DNA from: Rhodoblastus sp963736175
Lineage (GTDB): Bacteria > Pseudomonadota > Alphaproteobacteria > Rhizobiales > Beijerinckiaceae
DNA length: 64,000 bases
Assembly (NCBI GenBank): GCA_963736175.1
Contig: CAVTNU010000007.1
Location: 1 to 64,000, forward strand
Direction: 5' to 3'
The notes below the pieces were generated by a model that worked only from the letters and a program-made list of their open reading frames with translations, did not search any database and was not told where the DNA came from. Position numbers and translations under genes: made by a program. How positions within the stretch are numbered: the stretch's first letter is position 1; each line of letters opens with the position of its first letter. Shown here one piece after another: positions 27,045-35,585 of this stretch.

Positions 27045-27668
27045 TCACGCCGTCAGGATCAGCTTCAACTCGACCGTCGAATCGGCTTTCAGCCGGTAGA
27101 CCAGCGGCACGCCGGTATCGAGCTCCATCGAAGGAATGGTTTTCGGCGTCAAGCGGTCCAGCACCATGACCAGCGCGCGCAGCGAATTGCCGTGCGCGGC
27201 GACGATGGTGCGTTCGCCACGCAGCACGGCGGGCAGGATTTCCTGATTGTAATAGGGCAGAACGCGCGCCACCGTGTCCTTGAGGCTTTCGCCGCCGGGC
27301 GGGGCGACATCATACGACCGGCGCCAGATGTGGACCTGTTCTTCGCCCCATTTCTTGCGGGCGTCGTCCTTGTTGAGGCCGGACAGGTCGCCGTAGTCGC
27401 GCTCGTTCAGCGCTTGATCCTTGAGGGTCTTGAGATCGGGCGTTCCCAATTCGTCCAGGACGATCCGCAAAGTGTTCTGGGCGCGGGTCAGGACCGATGT
27501 GAAGGCGATGTCGAAGCCGAGGCCTTGCGCCTTCAGCCTCTGGCCGGCGGCGTGCGCCTCTTCGACGCCCTTGGGCGTCAGATCGGGATCCTTCCAGCCC
27601 GTGAACAGGTTTTTCAGATTCCAATCGCTCTGGCCGTGGCGCACCAGCACAAGCAGACGTTCCGACAT
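27045..27668 (-). CDS. gpmA: 2,3-bisphosphoglycerate-dependent phosphoglycerate mutase (internal start within the fused frame)
   Basis: Interconverts 3- and 2-phosphoglycerate in glycolysis and gluconeogenesis. The 207-residue protein starts MSERLLVLVRHGQSDWN, with the catalytic RHG, and continues NLFTGWKDPDLTPKG, LNERDYGDLSGLNK, PPGGESLKDTVARVLPYY and VAAHGNSLRAL with the second catalytic His. AAAGGAG seven bases before this ATG is a very good ribosome binding site, arguing that this start is used even though the dapB frame runs straight into it. Confidence 0.92.
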   Translation of the reverse strand: MSERLLVLVRHGQSDWNLKNLFTGWKDPDLTPKGVEEAHAAGQRLKAQGLGFDIAFTSVLTRAQNTLRIVLDELGTPDLKTLKDQALNERDYGDLSGLNKDDARKKWGEEQVHIWRRSYDVAPPGGESLKDTVARVLPYYNQEILPAVLRGERTIVAAHGNSLRALVMVLDRLTPKTIPSMELDTGVPLVYRLKADSTVELKLILTA

Positions 27669-28517
27669 TATGGGCTCCTTTATCGTCGTTCGATCTTCTG
27701 CCGCGCTTTCGTTGATTCCCAGCACATCCGCCATCGAATACAGACCGGGTTTCTTGCCGCGGCCCCACAACGCCGCCTTGAGCGCGCCGCGAGCGAAGAT
27801 ACCGCGGTCTTCAGCCTTGTGGGTCAGTTCGACGCGCTCTCCGGCGCCGGCGAAGATCACGCTGTGATCGCCAACCACCGTGCCGCCGCGCAGCGCGGCG
27901 AAGCCGATGTCGCCGCTCCGGCGCGCGCCGGTGATACCGTCTCTGGCGCGAACGCTATGCTCCGCCAAGGCGATGTCGCGACCCTTCGCCGCCGCTTCGC
28001 CCAACATCAGGGCGGTGCCGGACGGCGCGTCGACCTTCATGCGATGGTGCATTTCGACGATCTCGACGTCCCAGTCGGCGCCAAGCGCCCTGGCGACCTT
28101 TTCCACCAAGGCGGCCAGCAGATTGACGCCAAGGCTCATGTTGCCGGAGCGGACGACGACGGCGTGGCGCGCGGCGGCGTAGAGTTTCTTGAGATCGTCG
28201 GCGCTCATGCCGGTGGTGCCGATAACGTGGACAATGCGCGCTTGCGCAGCGATGGCGGCGATTTCCAGAGTGGCGGCGGGACTGGAGAAATCGATCACGC
28301 CGTCGGTCATGGCGAGCGTTTCAAGCTTGTCGTCGGAGATGAAGACGCCGAGCTTGCCGCAGCCGGCCAATTCGCCGGCGTCTTTGCCGAGCGCCGGCGA
28401 GTCGGTCCGCTCCAGCGCGCCGGACAGAACGACGCCGGGCGTTTCGTGGATCGTGCGAACGAGCATCTGGCCCATACGGCCGGCGGCGCCGACGACGACA
28501 AGGCGCATATCGGTCAT
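27045..28517 (-). CDS. dapB: DapB-GpmA in-frame fusion: dihydrodipicolinate reductase joined to phosphoglycerate mutase
   Basis: A single 490-residue open frame. Residues 1-270 are a complete DapB (4-hydroxy-tetrahydrodipicolinate reductase of the lysine and peptidoglycan pathway): VVVGAAGRMGQ for NAD(P)H, VIGTTGMS, and EIVEMHHRMKVDAPSGTAL with the catalytic His/Lys, ending YSMADVLGI where DapB normally terminates. Instead of a stop the frame runs through about 14 linker residues into a complete GpmA. The start at 28517 has GGAGA eight bases upstream. The gpmA part has its own strong ribosome binding site, so translation may yield both a fused protein and free GpmA. Loss of the dapB stop codon is the simplest explanation. 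Confidence 0.85.
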   Translation of the reverse strand: MTDMRLVVVGAAGRMGQMLVRTIHETPGVVLSGALERTDSPALGKDAGELAGCGKLGVFISDDKLETLAMTDGVIDFSSPAATLEIAAIAAQARIVHVIGTTGMSADDLKKLYAAARHAVVVRSGNMSLGVNLLAALVEKVARALGADWDVEIVEMHHRMKVDAPSGTALMLGEAAAKGRDIALAEHSVRARDGITGARRSGDIGFAALRGGTVVGDHSVIFAGAGERVELTHKAEDRGIFARGALKAALWGRGKKPGLYSMADVLGINESAAEDRTTIKEPIMSERLLVLVRHGQSDWNLKNLFTGWKDPDLTPKGVEEAHAAGQRLKAQGLGFDIAFTSVLTRAQNTLRIVLDELGTPDLKTLKDQALNERDYGDLSGLNKDDARKKWGEEQVHIWRRSYDVAPPGGESLKDTVARVLPYYNQEILPAVLRGERTIVAAHGNSLRALVMVLDRLTPKTIPSMELDTGVPLVYRLKADSTVELKLILTA

Positions 28518-28587
28518 GTCAAAGTCTCCAAACAGAACTTTGCGGCGTCTATAGAGGCTTTTCCCTGGCGGGGGAACGTCTCGCCGC

Positions 28588-28617
28588 AAAAGAAAAGGGC
28601 CGCGCGAGGCGGCCCTT
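28588..28617 (-). terminator. Rho-independent terminator after trxA
   Basis: On the minus strand AAGGGCCGCC and CGCGGCCCTT form a stem around a short loop, followed by TTCTTTT. It lies 24 bases after the thioredoxin stop codon and isolates it from dapB. Confidence 0.8.
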
Positions 28618-28640
28618 GGGCTTTTCGGCTGCTCCGGCGT

Positions 28641-28961
28641 TTAAATTGCGCCGTTGATCCATTTGGCCAGTTCGCCTTTGGGCGCGGCGCCGACCTTCTG
28701 CGAGGCCAGCTTGCCGTCCTTGAACAGCATCAGCGTCGGAATCGAACGAATGCCGAGCTTGCCGGCGACGGCGGGGTTTTCGTCGACATTGAGCTTGGTG
28801 ATTTTGACCTTGCCGCCATATTCCTTGGCCAGTTCCTCCAGCGAAGGGCCGATCATCTTGCAGGGTCCGCACCATTCGGCCCAGAAATCGACCACCACCG
28901 GTTCGGCGGCTTGCAGGACTTCGGCTTCGAAGTTGGCGTCGGTGACTTTTTGCGTCGACAT
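28641..28961 (-). CDS. trxA: Thioredoxin
   Basis: General cytosolic disulfide reductase, kept reduced by thioredoxin reductase. At 106 residues it has the usual length, with active site DFWAEWCGPCKMIGP near residue 33 and the cis-proline loop IRSIPTLMLFKDG. Transcribed as a single gene between pyk and dapB, with its own terminator. It may serve the LMW-PTP-type arsenate reductase encoded at 35.6-36.1 kb. Confidence 0.96.
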   Translation of the reverse strand: MSTQKVTDANFEAEVLQAAEPVVVDFWAEWCGPCKMIGPSLEELAKEYGGKVKITKLNVDENPAVAGKLGIRSIPTLMLFKDGKLASQKVGAAPKGELAKWINGAI

Positions 28962-29128
28962 TTTGAGCCTCGATTCAAGAACGGGAGCGAATCCGCCTGC
29001 GCGGGAACGTTGCGGCGAAAGTAGGAACGCCGCCGCCTTGCGTCAAGCTGGCGTGACCGTCGCGGCGCGGCCAAGGGCGTCGGCGGCGGCCGGTTGAGGT
29101 GATATAAGAGCTTGATCTACACAGTAAA

Positions 29129-30565
29129 CTATTGCGCTTTCAATCCGTCGGCGGCGACGAAGGCGATGCGCACCATATTGGTCGCGCCCGGCGTGCCGAA
29201 AGGAACGCCGGCAACGATGATAATGCGTTCGCCGGCCCGAGCGAAGCCTTCGCGCACGGCGAATTTGCAAGCCCTGTCAGCCATGTCGTCGACGTCGTTG
29301 GCGTCGCGGGTGACGACCGGATGGACGCCCCAGACGATCGACAGCCGGCGCGCCGTATTGCGGTCCGGCGTCAAGGCGAGGACAGGCGGATTCGGCCGTT
29401 CGCGCGCCAGACGCAGGGCGGTCGAACCGGAGGCTGTCCAGGCGGCGATGGATTTCAGATCGAGCGTTTCGGCCATATCGCGCGCGGCGACGGCGACCGC
29501 GTCGGCGCCGGTTTTTTCCGGCGTGGCGCGCTGGGCGTTGATGATCGAGCGATAGATCGAATCCTGTTCGACCTCAATGGCGATCCGGTTCATCGTCGCC
29601 ACCGCTTCGGCCGGAAACAGGCCCGAGGCGCTTTCGGCCGACAGCATGACGGCGTCCGCGCCCTCAAATACCGCCGTAGCGACGTCGGAAACTTCGGCGC
29701 GGGTCGGCACCGGCGTGGTGATCATCGATTCGAGCATCTGGGTCGCCACCACCACCGGCTTGCCGAGGCGCCGCGCAATTCGCGTGATGCGCTTCTGCAG
29801 GCCGGGGACTTTCTCCAGCGGCATTTCGACGCCGAGATCGCCGCGCGCCACCATCAGGCCGTCGGCGATGTCGATGATTTCGTCGAGGCGCGCGATGGCT
29901 TGCGGCTTTTCGATCTTGGCCATCACCAGGGCGCGGCCGCGGGCGATTTTCTTCACCTCGGCGACGTCGTCGCCGCGTTGCACGAAAGACAGCGCGATCC
30001 AGTCGACGCCGGTTTCCAGCGCCGCGTCCAGATCGGAGCGATCCTTCGGCGTCATCGCCGAGACGGGAATTTCGGTGTCGGGCAGGCTCACGCCTTTGCG
30101 ATTTGACAGCCGCCCGCCGACATCGACGATGGCGCGGGCGCGCTCGGGACTCGCTTCGACGACATGCAAGCGCACCTTGCCGTCGTCGATCAGCAATACA
30201 TGGCCCGGGGCCAAGGCCCTTAGAATTTCAGGATGCGGCAATTGCACCCTGGCGCGGTCGCCCGGCGCCGGATCGCCATCAAGGATGAATTCCTCGCCCT
30301 TGACGAGTTCGACTCCTCCCTCGGCGAACAGGCCGATGCGCAATTTAGGCCCCTGCAGGTCGACCAACACGCCGATTGGTCGGCCGACCCTCTGCTCGAC
30401 GGAGCGGATCATCGCCGTGCGCTCTTTGAGGCCTGCGTGGTCGGCATGGCTCATATTGATGCGGAACACGTCCGCGCCGGCGCGCCAGAGCCGTTCGATG
30501 GCGTGCTCGTCCGCGGAGGCAGGCCCCAAAGTCGCGACAATTTTGCAGCGGCGCTGCCGTCTCAT
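29129..30565 (-). CDS. pyk: Pyruvate kinase
   Basis: Converts phosphoenolpyruvate and ADP to pyruvate and ATP, the last step of glycolysis. The 478-residue protein begins MRRQRRCKIVATLGPAS and shows FRINMSHAD, VDLQGPKLRIG, VMAKIEKPQAIARLDEI (the signature with catalytic Lys), MVARGDLGVEMP and ATQMLESMITTPVPTRAEVSDVATAVFEGADAVMLS in correct order. The start at 30565 was chosen because GAAGGA lies at good distance; upstream in-frame ATGs at 30571 and 30619 remain possible. Confidence 0.96.
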   Translation of the reverse strand: MRRQRRCKIVATLGPASADEHAIERLWRAGADVFRINMSHADHAGLKERTAMIRSVEQRVGRPIGVLVDLQGPKLRIGLFAEGGVELVKGEEFILDGDPAPGDRARVQLPHPEILRALAPGHVLLIDDGKVRLHVVEASPERARAIVDVGGRLSNRKGVSLPDTEIPVSAMTPKDRSDLDAALETGVDWIALSFVQRGDDVAEVKKIARGRALVMAKIEKPQAIARLDEIIDIADGLMVARGDLGVEMPLEKVPGLQKRITRIARRLGKPVVVATQMLESMITTPVPTRAEVSDVATAVFEGADAVMLSAESASGLFPAEAVATMNRIAIEVEQDSIYRSIINAQRATPEKTGADAVAVAARDMAETLDLKSIAAWTASGSTALRLARERPNPPVLALTPDRNTARRLSIVWGVHPVVTRDANDVDDMADRACKFAVREGFARAGERIIIVAGVPFGTPGATNMVRIAFVAADGLKAQ

Positions 30566-30860
30566 GCTCATTCCTTCGGCTCCGAACGGGACTCGCGGCG
30601 ATTTTTGTTCCGAGCTCATCGGCGCAAAAATCCAGTTACGCGCTTAACCGCACATTCCTGTTCGAAAGTCTATAAACTTTTGTCGATATGGGCGCTGGCG
30701 ACAGCAAACGACCGATCGCGACATCCGCCGCGAATCGCGACGCCCGCAGGATAGGGACACAACTTATCTTGCCTGTGACGATCCGCCGAACCGACAGCGG
30801 ACGGGCGCGCTCCGCCGTCTCGGCTGGAACCGCCCGTAAACGGCGGGCGTTGCCAGGCGC
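30566..30860. other. Intergenic region between pyk and cpdR
   Basis: About 295 bases without a gene. It should hold the pyk promoter (leftward) and the 3' end of cpdR. A GC-rich inverted repeat near 30828-30850 without a T run may be a weak terminator for cpdR; nothing else stands out. Confidence 0.4.
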
Positions 30861-31241
30861 TCAGGCGACCAGGAGGCGCTGGACCTCGTTGACAAGGTCT
30901 TTGAGATGGAACGGCTTCGACAGGATTTTTGCCTGACGGGGGGCGTTGTTATCGGGGTTGAGCGCGACGGCGGCGAAGCCGGTGATGAACATGACCTTGA
31001 TGTCGGGATCAAGTTCGGTGGCGCGGCGCGCCAGTTCGATGCCATCCATTTCGGGCATGACGATGTCGGTCAGCAGCAGTTCGAAAGGCTCTTCGCGCAA
31101 ACGGTTGTACGCGGCGAGGCCGTTATCGAAGGAAACGACCGAATAGCCGGCGTTCTGCAACGCCTTGACGAGAAAACGGCGCATGTCGTTGTCGTCTTCG
31201 GCGAGCAGGATTTTGGTTGCGGGATCCGGCTTCTCGTTCAT
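30861..31241 (-). CDS. cpdR: Response regulator CpdR (single receiver domain)
   Basis: A 126-residue stand-alone receiver domain. ILLAEDDNDMRRFL holds the acidic pocket, LLLTDIVMPEMDG the phospho-acceptor Asp, FITGFAA the conserved Thr, and ILSKPF the Lys. The sequence ends HLKDLVNEVQRLLVA with no output domain. This matches CpdR, which, when unphosphorylated, directs ClpXP to the cell pole and primes degradation of cell-cycle regulators; CckA-ChpT phosphorylation switches it off. It lies divergent from an N-formylglutamate amidohydrolase gene, as in other Rhizobiales. Confidence 0.92.
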   Translation of the reverse strand: MNEKPDPATKILLAEDDNDMRRFLVKALQNAGYSVVSFDNGLAAYNRLREEPFELLLTDIVMPEMDGIELARRATELDPDIKVMFITGFAAVALNPDNNAPRQAKILSKPFHLKDLVNEVQRLLVA

Positions 31242-31660
31242 GTTGTCCTCACATTCGCTCGTTTCGATAAACGCCTAGACGCGTAAAAAACAAGTGAAAA
31301 CGTCCAAATAAAGTTAAAATACGCGCGCATTTTTGTCGCCATCGCAGGTTCGCCGCGAAAGAACGACCGGCGTGGACGGCGGGCTCCTGAACAAGGGAGC
31401 CGGGCGTTTGGCGAATTATTCCGCCGCCGCGAACGGGCCGATTCCGCGGATTTCAGGCAAGGAATTGTTTTCTAGGATTATTTTGTATTCAAAGCCGGGC
31501 GGACGTCGTGCGAAGACGACCTATCGTAGGATCTGAAAAAACTGCTAAAGTTTTCGAGCGGGATAGTTCGGCGGAACAGAAGTTTAAAGCGCAAATTTCA
31601 ACGTCGCCGAAATGGGTTGCGCTCTATCGGAAGCGTCCACAGGTCCTAGAGGGAGCCTTT
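31242..31660. other. Divergent intergenic region between cpdR and the amidohydrolase gene
   Basis: About 420 bases. The rightward frame is open from 31508, but the first 51 codons resemble nothing in the family, so they are taken as untranslated leader. The region should carry promoters for cpdR and for the amidohydrolase. No CtrA box was recognised with confidence. Confidence 0.4.
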
Positions 31661-32608
31661 ATGAGCGGCGAAGCCGATAGACACGATAGGACGGACGGCT
31701 CGGGCGCAGCGGGCCTGCCGGGCGAATTGTCGCCGCCTTTTGAAACGCTCGAGCCGAAAGCGTTGCTGTCGCCGCTGGTTTTTTCCTCGCCCCATTCGGG
31801 CCGCGTCTATCCGGCGGCCTTTTTGGCGGCGGCGCGGCTGGGCGCCAACGCCCTGCGCAGCTCGGAAGACCTTTACGTCGACGAATTGTTCGGCGCGGCG
31901 CCGGAGCATGGCGCGCCCTTGCTGCGCGCCTTTTTTCCAAGGGCCTATCTCGACGTCAATCGCGAACCCTACGAACTCGATCCTCGGCTGTTCGGCGAGA
32001 CCCTGCCTGATTACGCCAACAGCCGGTCATTGCGCGTCGCCAGCGGCCTCGGCACGATCGCGCGCGTGGTGGCCGAAGCGCAGGAGATTTATGCGCGGCG
32101 CCTGACGCTGGCTGAAGGACTGATGCGCATCGAAGGGCTTTACCGGCCCTATCACCGACAGTTGGACGCGCTTTTGACGCGCGCGCGCAGGAAGTTCGGC
32201 ATTTCGGTGCTGATCGACTGCCATTCCATGCCCTCGCGCCATCCGGTCGCCGGCGCGCATGGCAAGAGTGAAAGCGTCAAGGCCGATATCGTCATCGGCG
32301 ACCGGCACGGCGCCAGTTGCGATCCCCGTCTGAGCGACCTCCTCGTGCGCTCGCTGAGCGACAAAGGCTATATCGTGACTCGCAACAAGCCCTATGCGGG
32401 CGGGTTCATCACGCAGGCCTACAGCGCGCCGGCCGCCGGCCTGCACGCCCTGCAGATCGAGATCAACCGGGCGATTTACGCCGACGAAAAGACCTTTGCG
32501 CGCCGTCCGCGCTTTGACGCGCTCAAACGGGACATGGACGCCGCCATCGGCGATTTGGCGAGCGGCCTCGACGGCTTTTTCGCGCGCGCTCCCATCGCGG
32601 CTGAATAG
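31661..32608 (+). CDS. N-formylglutamate amidohydrolase family protein
   Basis: A 315-residue zinc hydrolase-like protein of the family that cleaves N-formylglutamate in histidine breakdown; many members are of unproven substrate. VFSSPHSGRVYPAAF gives the first His motif, SSEDLYVDELF and AYLDVNREPYELDP follow, and VLIDCHSMPS supplies a metal-binding His. ALQIEINRAIY is the C-terminal Glu motif. The ATG at 31661 follows AGAGGGAG. No other hut genes are in the window, so a role in histidine use is not supported by context; it is conserved here next to cpdR and the hisN-like gene. Confidence 0.82.
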   Translation: MSGEADRHDRTDGSGAAGLPGELSPPFETLEPKALLSPLVFSSPHSGRVYPAAFLAAARLGANALRSSEDLYVDELFGAAPEHGAPLLRAFFPRAYLDVNREPYELDPRLFGETLPDYANSRSLRVASGLGTIARVVAEAQEIYARRLTLAEGLMRIEGLYRPYHRQLDALLTRARRKFGISVLIDCHSMPSRHPVAGAHGKSESVKADIVIGDRHGASCDPRLSDLLVRSLSDKGYIVTRNKPYAGGFITQAYSAPAAGLHALQIEINRAIYADEKTFARRPRFDALKRDMDAAIGDLASGLDGFFARAPIAAE

Positions 32609-32657
32609 GGACGGCGCGGCGTCGACGCGCGGAAAATAGAGAACAAAAAACGAGGTC

Positions 32658-32745
32658 AAAAAAAGGAGGCCGCCGACATTGCTGTCAGCGGCCCAAGTCT
32701 AGGGAGGAAACGCCCAAGGAGGGCATCGGCGACAACAACGTTGCC
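32658..32745 (-). ncRNA. mmgR: alpha-r8 / MmgR small RNA (Rfam suhB family)
   Basis: Read on the minus strand, this 85-90 base segment ends in a textbook terminator: GGCCGCTGACA / TGTCGGCGGCC around a GCAA loop, then TCC and seven T. Upstream is TTTCCTCCCT (32701-32710), the nearly invariant single-stranded decamer of the alpha-r8 (suhB, RF00519) family, next to a GCCC-TCCTT-GGGC hairpin. In Sinorhizobium meliloti the homologue MmgR limits polyhydroxybutyrate storage. It lies antiparallel to the downstream inositol-phosphatase gene, the position that gave the family its name. The 5' end is estimated. Confidence 0.85.
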
Positions 32746-33125
32746 GCACTGCGATAATCTGATGCCGCGCCGCACAAAATGCAAGGGAAAATTCAAAAAA
32801 ATTCTAAATATTTGTTATTTTTTAATGTTTTCGCTTGTCGGCGTCCCTGTCGCCGCGCCGCCAGGATAACGAATCGACGATATATCGATCGCGTTTCCGC
32901 TTCGCGACTCGCCAGAATCGCTCATTCATGGCATTGGCGTGAACGTCGCATTTCGCCGCCGAGGCGAAGGCGCCGGCCCGTACGGAAAAGCCACGCCGTC
33001 GCCTGGGCCGGCGGGGCGCGTTCGCGTTGGAAAGCTTCGTTGAGCGCGCTCGAGCTGTCTGTCTAACTGCATGGCTTTGTCGGGAAAGTCCGGGAGGCTT
33101 TTTCGAAACTTTTATCGGAGCGCCG
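32746..33125. other. Region between the alpha-r8 sRNA and the phosphatase gene
   Basis: About 380 bases. It must hold the leftward promoter of the small RNA (AT-rich stretch at 32776-32830) and the rightward promoter of the phosphatase gene. The rightward frame is open from 33027 but the start at 33126 has the ribosome binding site. Nothing else is recognised. Confidence 0.4.
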
Positions 33126-33920
33126 ATGACCGCCGTCGACTTTGCATCTTTTGTGGCCAGGCTGGCCGATGTTTCGGGCGAGACGATCTTGCCGTTTTTT
33201 CGCACTTCGCTCGCGGCGGAAGACAAATCGCGAGGCGGCGCCTTCGATCCGGTGACCGAGGCCGACCGCGCGGCGGAAACGGCGATGCGCCGGCTGATCG
33301 GCGAATCCTTTCCTGATCATGGCGTCGTCGGCGAGGAATTCGCCGACGTCCGCGACGCGGCCGAATACGTCTGGGTGCTCGATCCGATCGACGGCACCAA
33401 AAGTTTCATTTCCGGCCTGCCGCTGTGGGGCACGTTGATCGGCCTGACCCATCGCGGCAAGCCCTGTTACGGCATGATGAACCAGCCCTTCACGCGCGAG
33501 CGCTTTTACGGCGACGGCGAGGCGGCGTTCTGGACCGGGCCGGGCAGGGCCGCTCCACGCAAACTGCGCGTGCGTGCTTGCGAAGGCCTGGCCGTGGCGA
33601 CTTTGATGACCACCTCGCCGGCCTTGATTCCGGCGCCTTTGCGCAAGAGCTACGACAGGGCGGAGGCGCAGGTTCGCCTGACCCGCTACGGCGGCGACTG
33701 TTACGCCTATTGCATGCTGGCGGCCGGCCATATCGATCTGGTGATCGAGGCGGGGCTCAATCCTTACGACATCGTCGCGCTGATCCCGATCATCGAGGGC
33801 GCGGGCGGCGTCATCACCGCCTGGGACGGCGGCGACGCCTCGAAAGGCGGCGCGATTGTCGCCGCCGGCGACAAGCGGACGCATCGAGCCGCGCTGGAGG
33901 CGCTGAACAAGGCGGGGTAG
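33126..33920 (+). CDS. hisN: Inositol-phosphatase family protein, probable histidinol-phosphatase
   Basis: A 264-residue Mg-dependent phosphatase. The metal-binding motifs are FDPVTEADRAAE, VVGEEFAD (Glu), and LDPIDGTKSFISGLPLWGTLIGL (the WxDPIDGT-type motif), with NPYDIVALIPIIEGAGG at the C-terminus. The closely related alphaproteobacterial proteins in this gene context act as histidinol-phosphatase in histidine synthesis, but inositol-1-phosphate or sugar phosphates cannot be excluded. The start at 33126 has GGAG upstream and a typical N-terminus. Confidence 0.83.
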   Translation: MTAVDFASFVARLADVSGETILPFFRTSLAAEDKSRGGAFDPVTEADRAAETAMRRLIGESFPDHGVVGEEFADVRDAAEYVWVLDPIDGTKSFISGLPLWGTLIGLTHRGKPCYGMMNQPFTRERFYGDGEAAFWTGPGRAAPRKLRVRACEGLAVATLMTTSPALIPAPLRKSYDRAEAQVRLTRYGGDCYAYCMLAAGHIDLVIEAGLNPYDIVALIPIIEGAGGVITAWDGGDASKGGAIVAAGDKRTHRAALEALNKAG

Positions 33921-34013
33921 GGGCGGTTCAGAAGGGTCTGCAACGCTGGCGATGAAGGTTTCTTTGACGCTTCATTTCCGATGTTTTGGCCGCTGTCGCC
34001 ACTCTTCCTGGCG

Positions 34014-34451
34014 TCAGACGCGCCGTCCGGCCGCGTCGAGCAGCGGCTGCCCGTCCTCTTTGTTCATCGGGCCGGGCGGCCAGCGCTCAAGAAGATCAAA
34101 GACAATTTCGCTGGGGCGGCAAAGCCGGACGCCCTTGGCCGTGCGGACGAAGGGTCGGTTGACCAGCACGGGATGCTCCAGCATCGCGTCCAGCAGCGTT
34201 TCGTCGTCGACGGCGGCGTCGAGGAGGCCAAGCTCGGCGGCCGGCGATTTCGCCGCGCGCAACGCCTGACGCGGCGTCAGGCCGGCGGCGGCGAACAACT
34301 CGACAAGCTGCGGCCGCGTCCAGCCAGTGTTGAGATACTCGATCACCGTCGGCTCGTAGCCGGCGGCCTTGATGATCGCCAGAACGTTGCGCGATGTGCC
34401 GCACTTCGGGTTGTGATAAATGATTACGCTTTCCGCCTCAGACAACCGCAT
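34014..34451 (-). CDS. arsC: Arsenate reductase, glutaredoxin-dependent type
   Basis: A 145-residue enzyme that reduces arsenate to arsenite using glutathione and glutaredoxin. VIIYHNPKCGTSRNVLAII contains the single catalytic Cys in the KCGTSR motif, followed by the conserved YLNTGWTR and later LVNRPFVRTAKGVRLCRPSE, with the Arg residues that bind oxyanion. The start overlaps the end of the arsenite pump gene by 14 bases, so it is the last gene of the ars operon. It is unrelated in fold to the LMW-phosphatase-type ArsC two genes upstream. Confidence 0.92.
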   Translation of the reverse strand: MRLSEAESVIIYHNPKCGTSRNVLAIIKAAGYEPTVIEYLNTGWTRPQLVELFAAAGLTPRQALRAAKSPAAELGLLDAAVDDETLLDAMLEHPVLVNRPFVRTAKGVRLCRPSEIVFDLLERWPPGPMNKEDGQPLLDAAGRRV

Positions 34452-35514
34452 TCTCCTCGAGCGCTTCGCTCGCCGTCCGGTTCTGGACGGCTGCGCCGGA
34501 TTCATACCAGCCGCGCGTGCTGTTGACGATTTTCACGACGGATAGCATCACGGGAACCTCGATCAAAACGCCGACGACGGTGGCCAAAGCCGCGCCCGAT
34601 TGAAATCCGAACAGGCTGATCGCCGTCGCGACCGCCAATTCGAAGAAATTGCTGGCGCCGATCAGCGCCGAAGGCCCGGCGACGCAATGGGCTTCGCCAG
34701 CGGCTCGGTTCAACAGATAGGCAAGGCCTGAATTGAAATAGACCTGGATCAGGATTGGCGCCGCCAGCATGGCGATAATAAGCGGCTGCGCCAGGATTTG
34801 TCGTCCCTGAAAACCGAAGAGAAGCACCAGCGTGGCGAGCAATGCAACGAGCGACAGGGGCTGCAGGGTTTTTGACAGCGCCTGCAACGCGCTGTCGCCC
34901 GCTCGCGCCAGCGTTCTACGTCGAACGATCTGGGCAATGGCCAACGGAACGACAATGTAGAGCGAGACAGACAACAGCAGCGTGTCCCACGGCACCGTGA
35001 TAGCGGACAAGCCCAGCAGTAGACCGACGATCGGAGCGAAAGCGACGATCATGATCGTGTCGTTGAGGGCGACCTGACTCAGCGTGAAATGCGGTTCGCC
35101 GTTGCACAGATTGCTCCAGACGAAAACCATGGCGGTGCATGGCGCCGCGGCGAGCAGGATCAGTCCGGCGATGTAGGAATCGATTTGCTCGGCCGGAAGA
35201 TGCGCCCGAAACAGCCAGCCGACGAACAGCCAGCCCAGCAGCGCCATCGAGAAGGGCTTTATCGCCCAGTTGACCAGCAAGGTCACGCCGATGCCGCGCC
35301 AATGCCGTGTGACCTGCGCTAACGCCGCGAAGTCGATCTTCACCAGCATCGGAATGATCATCAACCAGACCAGCGCCGCGACCGGCAGGTTGACTTTGGC
35401 GATTTCGGCCGCGCCGATGGTTTGGAACACGATCGGGAAGAAATGTCCGAGGGAAACGCCCGCGACGATGCAGAGCAGGACCCAAAGCGTCAGATAGCGT
35501 TCGAACTTGGACAT
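34438..35514 (-). CDS. acr3: Arsenite efflux transporter, ACR3 family
   Basis: A 358-residue inner-membrane carrier with ten hydrophobic segments that exports arsenite. LILLAAAPCTAMVFVWSNL carries the conserved Cys of ACR3 pumps; FALxx-type helices and LIGASNFFELAVATAISLFG near the C-terminus are also typical. The start MSKFERYLTLWVLL at 35514 is chosen over an upstream in-frame ATG because it begins directly at the first helix. It sits between the two arsC genes in the ars operon and handles the arsenite they produce. Confidence 0.93.
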   Translation of the reverse strand: MSKFERYLTLWVLLCIVAGVSLGHFFPIVFQTIGAAEIAKVNLPVAALVWLMIIPMLVKIDFAALAQVTRHWRGIGVTLLVNWAIKPFSMALLGWLFVGWLFRAHLPAEQIDSYIAGLILLAAAPCTAMVFVWSNLCNGEPHFTLSQVALNDTIMIVAFAPIVGLLLGLSAITVPWDTLLLSVSLYIVVPLAIAQIVRRRTLARAGDSALQALSKTLQPLSLVALLATLVLLFGFQGRQILAQPLIIAMLAAPILIQVYFNSGLAYLLNRAAGEAHCVAGPSALIGASNFFELAVATAISLFGFQSGAALATVVGVLIEVPVMLSVVKIVNSTRGWYESGAAVQNRTASEALEENAVV

Positions 35515-35585
35515 GAACTTCCTCTCAGCATGCGGACTGCGGCGCATGGCGCCGCGGGTGACTTTCTCGCGCGGAAGGCGCAGCT

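Noticed and set aside
27192..29024. A 610-codon rightward open frame opposite dapB, gpmA and trxA
   Set aside because: It spans three recognised genes on the other strand and has no family features.
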